NCBI GenBank assembly: GCA_013140775.1
Contig: JABFSA010000053.1
Location: forward strand, 1-48,112
Origin: Acidobacteriota bacterium
GTDB taxonomy: Bacteria > Acidobacteriota > Vicinamibacteria > Vicinamibacterales > UBA2999
DNA length: 48,112 nucleotides
Reading direction: 5' to 3'
The stretch's first letter is position 1. Every line of letters starts with the position of its first letter. The position numbers and the translations under genes were made by a program. Shown here in pieces: positions 42,481-48,112 of this stretch. Below the pieces are notes generated by a model, which was not told where the DNA came from, ran no database searches, and worked only from the letters and a program-made list of their open reading frames with translations.

Positions 42481-43711
42481 TCCCCGTGCGACGCGCTGTC
42501 GCTTCTTCGCTCGGGGCCGCAGATTCTTCCTCATCAGGGCATCCCGTATAGCCGTAGAGCCAATCGAAATAGTCGAAGTCGTCGCTCGCACGCCTGGCCA
42601 GGAGTGCGTTTCGGAGCGGCACGCCGACACCGTGAATGTGTTTCACGTCTCCGAAGAATCGGGCCGCCTCCTGCACTCGCGACGTCCTGGGTATCCGCGC
42701 CTCCTGATAGCCGCGAAACACCTCCGTCACGTCGCCTGCGTGTTCTGCCATCTTGTCTCCGAGACAGTTCGCATCCTCCAGCGCCTGGCAGGCTCCTTGC
42801 GCGATGTACTGAAGCATCGGATGGGCAGCGTCCCCGAGCAGGGTGATACGGTTGCGCGTCCAGTTCGAGATGGGCAGCCGATCGTACATGGGCCACCGTC
42901 GGCCGCGTCGCAACTTGGCAATCCCGTGACGGACGCGTGGACACGTCTTGGCGAAATGCTCATCGAGTTCCTCGGGGGTTCCCCAATCATCGGAATTCGG
43001 CGTGTACTTGTCGCTCCTGAACACCGCCACCTGGTTGAACAGCTCCCCCGGGCGGATGCAGTACTGGACGAAATGCAGATCGGGCCCCACCCAAATTGTC
43101 ATGCTGTCCAGGTCGGCATCCTTGGGGACTTCGTCCATCGGGACCGTTCCACGGTATGCGACGAACTGCGCGCATATGGGATCCCCGTCGTCGGCGATGG
43201 TCCTGCGTACCAGGGAATGAAGTCCGTCGGCTCCTATCAACGCATCGCACTCGTAGGATGAGCCATCCAGGAACTCGGCCCGCACACCGTCGCCGAGGTC
43301 CTCAATGCGGATCGCTTCCTTGTTGCTCTCCAGGACAATCCGGGGACTGTTCCTGCACGCGTTCAGCTGGGCGCCCAGAAGATCTCCGCGGTGCATCACC
43401 AGGTAGGGATATCCGAAATGATCGAGGAATGTTTGACCCAGATCGACGGTCGTAATCAATGCGCCCGAGAGGGCATCGCCCATGACGAGCCTCTTCGGAA
43501 ACACGGCGTGATGCTTGATCTCGTCCAGGAGGCCCAAACGATCCAGAACGCGCGTCGCGTTCGGGGCGAGTTGAAGTCCGGCCCCCAACTCGGCGAACGC
43601 TTCGGTCCTTTCGATCACGTGCGCGGTATAGCCGGCCCGGGACACGGCGAGCGCCGCGGCCAAACCGCCGATGCCGCCACCGACAATCAAGAGGGGAATT
43701 CTATGCGCCAA
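42473..43711 (-). CDS. FAD-dependent aromatic hydroxylase (salicylate / 3-hydroxybenzoate 6-hydroxylase-like)
   Basis: 412 aa. Start TTG at 43711 with GGAGG 7 nt upstream; no nearby ATG fits. Group A flavin monooxygenase: N-terminal GGGIGGLAAALAVSRAGY (about 11-28), YPYLVMHRGDLL, D-A-L-I-G-A-D-G-L-H-S-L-V-R (about 156-169), and LGDAAHPMLQYIAQGACQALEDA at about 294-316, a form close to 3-hydroxybenzoate 6-hydroxylase and salicylate 1-hydroxylase. The end block F-D-Y-F-D-W-L-Y-G-Y is typical of the former. Uses NAD(P)H and O2 on a monohydroxybenzoate; exact substrate not known. Same strand and 29 nt downstream of the two-component genes, so possibly part of that transcript. Confidence 0.86.
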   Translation of the reverse strand: MAHRIPLLIVGGGIGGLAAALAVSRAGYTAHVIERTEAFAELGAGLQLAPNATRVLDRLGLLDEIKHHAVFPKRLVMGDALSGALITTVDLGQTFLDHFGYPYLVMHRGDLLGAQLNACRNSPRIVLESNKEAIRIEDLGDGVRAEFLDGSSYECDALIGADGLHSLVRRTIADDGDPICAQFVAYRGTVPMDEVPKDADLDSMTIWVGPDLHFVQYCIRPGELFNQVAVFRSDKYTPNSDDWGTPEELDEHFAKTCPRVRHGIAKLRRGRRWPMYDRLPISNWTRNRITLLGDAAHPMLQYIAQGACQALEDANCLGDKMAEHAGDVTEVFRGYQEARIPRTSRVQEAARFFGDVKHIHGVGVPLRNALLARRASDDFDYFDWLYGYTGCPDEEESAAPSEEATARRTGIR

Positions 43712-43740
43712 CAGTCGTCCTCCGGGTCGGATCGCGGCCG

Positions 43741-43787
43741 CTACACCGCCGGCCGTGTCGCGCTGTTCGCGGCCGGCAGCTCAACCG
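43741..43787. repeat. Copy B of the 47-bp dispersed repeat, forming the 3' end of a kinase gene
   Basis: Starts CTACACCGCCGGCCGTG, ends GGCCGGCAGCTCAACCG. The kinase stop codon is its first three bases on the minus strand. 44 of 47 positions match 32608-32654. Core stem GCCGGCCG/CGGCCGGC is kept intact. Confidence 0.85.
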
Positions 43788-45099
43788 TAAAGCAGGTCCC
43801 CTGACCGACGGCGCTGTCGCACGTGATGCGACCGCCGTGACTCTCCACGATCCATTTACAAATCGAGAGGCCAAGACCGGCGCCTCCAGCGGACCGGGAG
43901 CGAGCTTTGTTCGCACGGTAGAACCGCTCGAACACGTGCGGGAGATCCGAGGCATCGATTCCGGGCCCGGTGTCACGAACCTCGAGCACCACACTCGCGG
44001 GAGTGGCTGAAGTCGTGCACACGACGCGATCTCCGCTCCCACCATACTGAACCGCGTTGCCCACCAGATTCGAGATCAGCTCACGCAGGCGATCCGGATC
44101 GCCGTCCACGACGACACCGTGGCCTTCGACGTCCAGGCTCACGCCACGCGCGTCTGCCGCTGCGCGTGACGTCGCGACCGTGTCTTCGACGAGCGCCGAG
44201 AGGTCGATGGCTTCCCTCCGCAGGGGGGCTGCATCCGCGTCGGCCCTGGCCAGCGTCAGGAGTCCTTCGACGACCGCGCGCATGCGCTCGGCGGCCTTCA
44301 TGCCGACTCGAAGCGATTCTTCATATTCCTTGTCCGACCGCGGGCGCGAGAGCGCCCACTCGAGCTCCGCGATCTGAGAGGCAAGGGGCGTGCGAAGCTC
44401 GTGAGACGCGTCAGCGGTGAAGCGTGTCTGGCGCTCAAACGCTTCCTGCAGTCGATCGAACGCGCGATTGAGTGCCGTGGCAACCCGTCCCAGTTCGTCG
44501 GTGGTGGAGACATCTATCCGCAAGCCAAGATTCGACTCGGACATCGCTTCAGCCGTGGCCGCGATCTGTGCAATCGGTGCCAGCGCACGTCCCAGCAGCA
44601 GCCAGCCGCCAAGAAATGCCACGACGAGCGCGGCGCCGCCGCCGAGGGCCAATGCGGTCGCAGCGGACCAGACGTTCTGCTCGGCTCCAGCCAGCGACCG
44701 GCCGACGAGCACCATCGTTCCGTCTGATACCCGCACGATGACTTCACGCCGCCCTTCGCGGACACGCGCACCGGTCGTCGTCGGCGATGTCCCGTCCACA
44801 AACGGATCGGACCGATCGATCAACGTGCCGTCAGCCGTCCAGATGGCGTAGTACGGCGCGTCAACCGTGTTGCCGAACTCGGCGAGCGAGGCCTCCGCCA
44901 GGTTCACTTCGTAGCGACCGGTCTCATCCACCTGCACTGCATTGCCAAGCTGTGTGGCAAGTGGTCGCAGCCGTGCATCGAGGTCTTCGACGCTCGACTG
45001 CCAGATCGACCAGACCGCCAGCGCGGCGAAGGTTGACAGCACGACCAGCAGCACCGCGGAGTACCACACGAGCAGACGCGATCGCAGCGAGCTACGCAT
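43741..45099 (-). CDS. Sensor histidine kinase with HAMP
   Basis: 452 aa. Two transmembrane segments (about 8-30 and 142-168) flank a periplasmic sensor of about 110 residues (DARLRPLATQLGNAVQVDETG ... SDGTMVLVGRS). A HAMP domain follows (about 170-222, P-I-x-x-I-A-x-x-A-E). HisKA has His233 in DASHELRTPLASQI. HATPase_c: N-box LRELISNLVGNAVQY (about 332-346), G1 RDTGPGI (about 370), G2 GAGLGLSICKWIVESHGG (about 403-420). Ends FTVELPA then a 10-residue tail ANSATRPAV, which is encoded by a dispersed repeat. Overlaps the response-regulator gene by 8 nt. Signal unknown. Confidence 0.92.
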   Translation of the reverse strand: MRSSLRSRLLVWYSAVLLVVLSTFAALAVWSIWQSSVEDLDARLRPLATQLGNAVQVDETGRYEVNLAEASLAEFGNTVDAPYYAIWTADGTLIDRSDPFVDGTSPTTTGARVREGRREVIVRVSDGTMVLVGRSLAGAEQNVWSAATALALGGGAALVVAFLGGWLLLGRALAPIAQIAATAEAMSESNLGLRIDVSTTDELGRVATALNRAFDRLQEAFERQTRFTADASHELRTPLASQIAELEWALSRPRSDKEYEESLRVGMKAAERMRAVVEGLLTLARADADAAPLRREAIDLSALVEDTVATSRAAADARGVSLDVEGHGVVVDGDPDRLRELISNLVGNAVQYGGSGDRVVCTTSATPASVVLEVRDTGPGIDASDLPHVFERFYRANKARSRSAGGAGLGLSICKWIVESHGGRITCDSAVGQGTCFTVELPAANSATRPAV

Positions 45100-45748
45100 C
45101 GATGATGTAGCCGGCCCCGCGACGTGTCCTGATCACGTCACGTCCGAGCTTCCTTCGCAGACTCGCCACATACACGTCCACCACGTTCGACATGGTCGCG
45201 TCCTCGTCGTCATAGATGTGCTCGTAGAGCATCGAGCGAGTGACGAGCTTTCCGCGGTGGAGGGCCAGAAACTCCAGGAGGGCGAACTCCTTGGGTGACA
45301 GCTCGATGTCGATGCCGTCACGGGTGACTCGACGCGCGCTGGTCTCGATTGAGATCGGGCCGAGCCGGACGACAGGACTTGGAACGCCGGCGGCGCGCCG
45401 GATGAGCGCCCGGATGCGCGCAAGCAGCTCGGCGAAGGTGAACGGCTTGGTGAGATAGTCGTCTGCGCCCGTGTTCAATGCGGAAATCTTGTCCGCAGAT
45501 CCATCGCGCGCGGTCAAAACGAGTACAGGCACGCGACTGCCCGCGACGCGCAAGCGCTGGAGTACTTCAACGCCGCTCAGCCGCGGAAGCATAAGGTCGA
45601 GGACGACGACGTCGTACGCGACTGACTCGGCCTGCCAGAGCGCTTCCTGGCCGTCGGACACCACGTCCACGGCAAAGCCTTCCTCCACGAGCGACTTGCG
45701 CAGCGTGGCGGCGAGATCCGGTTCGTCCTCGACGACAAGGAGCCGCAC
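45092..45748 (-). CDS. OmpR/PhoB-family response regulator
   Basis: 218 aa. The receiver domain has acidic Glu7-Asp8 (VVEDEP), phosphoacceptor Asp51 (VLDLMLP), Thr at about 79 (VLTARDG) and Lys101 (YLTKPF). The C-terminal winged helix is of Trans_reg_C type: IELSPKEFALLEFLALHRGKLVTRSMLYEHI, SNVVDVYVASLRRKLG, V-I-R-T-R-R-G-A-G-Y. Partner of the downstream kinase (8-nt overlap). Likely controls this operon and perhaps the aromatic hydroxylase that follows. First gene of the transcript; its promoter is in the 11-nt gap or within the preceding gene, which suggests co-transcription with the lectin-like gene upstream. Confidence 0.94.
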   Translation of the reverse strand: MRLLVVEDEPDLAATLRKSLVEEGFAVDVVSDGQEALWQAESVAYDVVVLDLMLPRLSGVEVLQRLRVAGSRVPVLVLTARDGSADKISALNTGADDYLTKPFTFAELLARIRALIRRAAGVPSPVVRLGPISIETSARRVTRDGIDIELSPKEFALLEFLALHRGKLVTRSMLYEHIYDDEDATMSNVVDVYVASLRRKLGRDVIRTRRGAGYIIDA

Positions 45749-45759
45749 GGCCAGGGATC

Positions 45760-46422
45760 TTAGTCTCGTCTATTGCCGCGTGACGACTCAGCCAGAGGTT
45801 CTACCTGCAGGTTGTCGAACCACACGGTGGCGTCACCGGTCGTCCACACCCCCACGGCGCCGGGCTCGTGCAGCGAGCGATCCCGTGTATCGACCACTGG
45901 TACTCCGTCGAGCCACACACGCATCCGATTGCTGTCGTCCTGCACTTTCAGCGTATGCCAGGCCGATGGGTCGAGCTCGAGGTCGTCCTCGTCCTCGAGG
46001 CGCGTGCGGTTGCCTGCGAACACGCGGTAGATCCTGACGTTCTGCGCGCGCAGGTCGAGCGCGACGCTGTAGTAGTTGCCAGGATCGCGATACCGCCAGG
46101 CAATACCTGCCGCGTGGGCTGTCTCGGGAAAACGGATTCGCGCGGTGAGCGAGACATTGCCCAGCGACGTTCCCGATGCCACCGCCAGATCGATGCCGTT
46201 GCGCGTTTGCGCCGTGTGGGAAAGGAAGGTGTCACTGCCTTCGCGCTGGACGATCCATGCTGCAGCCTGTGCAGGCTGTCCGTCAGTGACCATGAATCCC
46301 TGAGGTACGCGCCCCGGGGGCATGTCGTCGAACGTCCACGACGCACGCTGCGACGAGAGGGTTCCGGCCGCGATCGTGATGAGCGTTGCCGTCACGAAAA
46401 CCGCTGCCTTCGGGCGAGCCAA
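45760..46422 (-). CDS. Secreted concanavalin-like (LamG/DUF1080-type) domain protein
   Basis: 220 aa from TTG at 46422 with GGGGG upstream at 8 nt; TTG at 46437 would add five residues and overlap the DUF5916 stop. Signal peptide about 3-24 (AAVFVTATLITIAAGTLSS). The rest is one jelly-roll domain: FDDMPPGRVPQGF, LSHTAQTRNGIDLAV, S-L-T-A-R-I-R-F, AGIAWRYRDPGNYYSVALDLRAQ (about 105-127), WHTLKVQDDSNRMRVWLDG (about 159-177), and GAVGVWTTGDATVWFDNLQVEP. Resembles the 3-keto-disaccharide-hydrolase/LamG fold used to bind sugars. Catalytic residues not identified. 2 nt after the DUF5916 gene, so co-transcribed. Confidence 0.8.
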   Translation of the reverse strand: MARPKAAVFVTATLITIAAGTLSSQRASWTFDDMPPGRVPQGFMVTDGQPAQAAAWIVQREGSDTFLSHTAQTRNGIDLAVASGTSLGNVSLTARIRFPETAHAAGIAWRYRDPGNYYSVALDLRAQNVRIYRVFAGNRTRLEDEDDLELDPSAWHTLKVQDDSNRMRVWLDGVPVVDTRDRSLHEPGAVGVWTTGDATVWFDNLQVEPLAESSRGNRRD

Positions 46423-46423
46423 C

Positions 46424-48112
46424 CTACAGACCCCCAATCCAGAACGTCGTCTTCACGGCCAGCACATTATGTCCGGCCGCGCCGAACGAGCCAAAGATGT
46501 CTCGCAGCCCGACACGGGTTCGAGTGATCTCCGATTCCTCTCGGTCCTGCTGCCACACGAGATACAGCGTGCTGCCCGGGCGCCATTCCCAGCGGAGCAC
46601 GAGGTTGCTTCGAAACGACAGCACGTTGAAGTCCCGGTTTCGCAGGGAGAAATTGCTCGTGCCATCGGTGAGCACGAGGCTCGACGCCGACGTGCCGCTC
46701 GCAGACGTGGCGAGCGGTTGCCGCAGACGGCTCCCGGGTGCCGCCAGCTGACCGAAGTCGTAGTAGCGTCCGCTGGCTGCGAACGGCTCACCGTAGAACT
46801 CGAGGTTGACGTCGGGTTTGAACGCGTAGTTCAGGCGGATTTCGCTCGACAGCGTGGTGCGATCCACAAACGCAAAGACGTAGCGACGGCCGAAGGTGGA
46901 GGAGGGACCCTGTTCGACGGTCGTAACGTACTGGCGATCGTTGATCTCGCGCTCGACCGCGGGCGACAGCGTGAGCTGCCATCGCGTCGCAGGGCGGAAG
47001 GTGAGGTCCGCGCTCAGTTCCTGTCCCGATCCGCCGTCTTCGTTGCCATCGAGCTCGAGGCGCACGTTTGCCCGGGTTCTGGCCGCGTCGCTGTTGCGTA
47101 CCATGAAGCTGCTCGACCAGCCTCGAGGCGTGCCCATGGTCGGACCGCCACGGGTCAGGCGATCGTCTTCCGCTGCTGCATCGATACCGAAGCTGATCTC
47201 GGTTTCCCAGAAGTTCGGCCACGTGACCTCGGCTTCGCCTTCGACCTGGCTCGCCTGCAGAGCCCCGCCGAAGTTCCAGTCGCGTTCGTGCTCGATACCG
47301 ACGGCATAGTTTCGAAAGATTCTGCCCGGCTCGGTCTCGCGATACTGAAGCTGGGTTGTTGCGCTGATACGGTCGGCGACATTGAGGCGCCCCAGGTCGT
47401 TGATTTCGAATCCCGGCGAGATCACATCAGTGTTGGCCTGCCACAACCAATGGCGGCCTGATGTGCGCTCCGCCGACAGACCGGCCTTGATACCAGTCAG
47501 CGACGACCGGTTCGGGTCGAGCGATACGTAGCTGACGTCGGGCCGATGAAAATATCGCGCGCTTGAACGCTGCAGGCGTTCGATGCCTGCCTCCTCGCCG
47601 GTCACCCGGCTCATGCCGAGATTCATCCCGACTTCGTATTCGCCGTCCCTGAACCGGAACAGCGATTCTCCACTCGCGGTAAACGCGTTGCGTGCCGAAA
47701 ATGCTCCAAGTGGATCCCCTGGAGACACATCACGCTTCGCCATTGTCATCATGAATGCCGCTGTCGATCCTGCCGCCCCGAACTCCTGCTGCACGCGTCC
47801 GACGCCGTATAGCGTGCGCGGTGCGACGCGCTGCTCACCAAACAGCTTGGTGGTGACGACGAAGGTCCGTGCCACCTCTTCTGTGGTCAACGCACCGAGA
47901 AAGCCAACGGACGTCCCCGACGCGAGTCGTCCCGTGAGTTTGGCCGCGCCGAGAATCGTGGTCGTGGCCGGATAGTCCACGAAGTCACCGTCGGCAGTGC
48001 CCGAGGGCGGTGCGCCGATGCGACGCGAGTAGAAATACTGCGGACTGTTCCCCCCGCCGCCACCACCCCCACCCTGGTTGTTGTTCTGCTCGGCCGCACC
48101 GAGCAAACGGCT
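46424..48112 (-). CDS. DUF5916 outer-membrane protein, 5' part outside window
   Basis: 563 codons in frame, open to the right edge. Only the C-terminal beta-barrel-like part is seen. Characteristic of acidobacterial DUF5916 proteins: R-R-I-G-A-P-P, D-Y-P-A-T-T-T-I-L-G-A-A-K-L-T-G-R, LGRLNVADRISATTQLQYRET, and the end block RDFNVLSFRSNLVLRWEWRPGSTLYLVWQQDREE (in parts, about the last 80-45 residues) before VLAVKTTFWIG. Family members usually carry an N-terminal carbohydrate-binding module (CBM9-like), which would lie outside the window. Outer-membrane location is inferred. The glycine-rich run after QNNNQ (about 48050-48060) is a low-complexity loop. Next to a secreted lectin-like protein. Confidence 0.85.
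   Translation of the reverse strand, partial: SRLLGAAEQNNNQGGGGGGGGNSPQYFYSRRIGAPPSGTADGDFVDYPATTTILGAAKLTGRLASGTSVGFLGALTTEEVARTFVVTTKLFGEQRVAPRTLYGVGRVQQEFGAAGSTAAFMMTMAKRDVSPGDPLGAFSARNAFTASGESLFRFRDGEYEVGMNLGMSRVTGEEAGIERLQRSSARYFHRPDVSYVSLDPNRSSLTGIKAGLSAERTSGRHWLWQANTDVISPGFEINDLGRLNVADRISATTQLQYRETEPGRIFRNYAVGIEHERDWNFGGALQASQVEGEAEVTWPNFWETEISFGIDAAAEDDRLTRGGPTMGTPRGWSSSFMVRNSDAARTRANVRLELDGNEDGGSGQELSADLTFRPATRWQLTLSPAVEREINDRQYVTTVEQGPSSTFGRRYVFAFVDRTTLSSEIRLNYAFKPDVNLEFYGEPFAASGRYYDFGQLAAPGSRLRQPLATSASGTSASSLVLTDGTSNFSLRNRDFNVLSFRSNLVLRWEWRPGSTLYLVWQQDREESEITRTRVGLRDIFGSFGAAGHNVLAVKTTFWIGGL

Overview
The window is about 48 kb of GC-rich DNA, densely coded on both strands. The gene content points to Acidobacteriota, most likely class Vicinamibacteria: a DUF5916 outer-membrane protein, a remnant of the acidobacterial VWFA family (TIGR03436), a TamA/TamB pair, and DUF6152 and Abhydrolase_10 neighbours. 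This placement is inferred from family recognition, not from a marker phylogeny. I see no insertion sequence, prophage, integron, CRISPR array or plasmid function. Accessory character comes from short dispersed palindromic repeats and one deletion scar.

Layout. 1-5562 (minus): TamB (cut by the left edge) and TamA, an outer-membrane assembly module. 5804-6498: two 5'-truncated genes joined head to head, a VWFA protein and a CBS protein. 6605-9559: a small cysteine protein, a small membrane protein, a PAS hybrid histidine kinase and a winged-helix protein. 9654-13474 (minus): class II fumarase, then an overlapping SRPBCC/zinc alcohol dehydrogenase pair. 13590-15844 (plus): an overlapping pair of a SAF-domain dehydrogenase and a glycosyltransferase-like protein, followed by tandem hairpin repeats. 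16079-18765: dodecin, two small zinc-ribbon proteins, a DUF2079 membrane protein and tRNA-Lys. 18806-21934 (minus): metX, metY and a CoA-binding protein (methionine biosynthesis by direct sulfhydrylation). 22036-25820: an OsmC-like protein, a 112-nt quasi-palindrome, a flavoprotein, release factor 3 and tRNA-Arg.

25910-29950 (plus) is a compact four-gene cluster: type III polyketide synthase, FAD oxidoreductase, methyltransferase and a 4-hydroxybenzoate 3-monooxygenase with the known active-site residues intact. The first three recall the Streptomyces srsABC phenolic-lipid operon. It is followed by a secreted trio (Abhydrolase_10, an unrecognised protein, DUF6152). 34485-41182 is a phosphate-themed block: polyphosphate kinase translationally coupled to a membrane protein that resembles Pycsar (DUF5706) effectors, diverging from an O/P-type porin, a CotH-type kinase and a secreted metallophosphatase. 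41332-48112 holds an enolase-superfamily enzyme, a salicylate/3-hydroxybenzoate-type hydroxylase, a two-component system, a secreted lectin-like protein and a DUF5916 protein cut by the right edge.

The strongest leads are the PPK1/PycTM-like pair and its phosphate island, the type III PKS/PobA cluster, and four palindromic repeat types. One repeat type forms the 3' end of a histidine kinase gene, and another shows a compensatory stem change.
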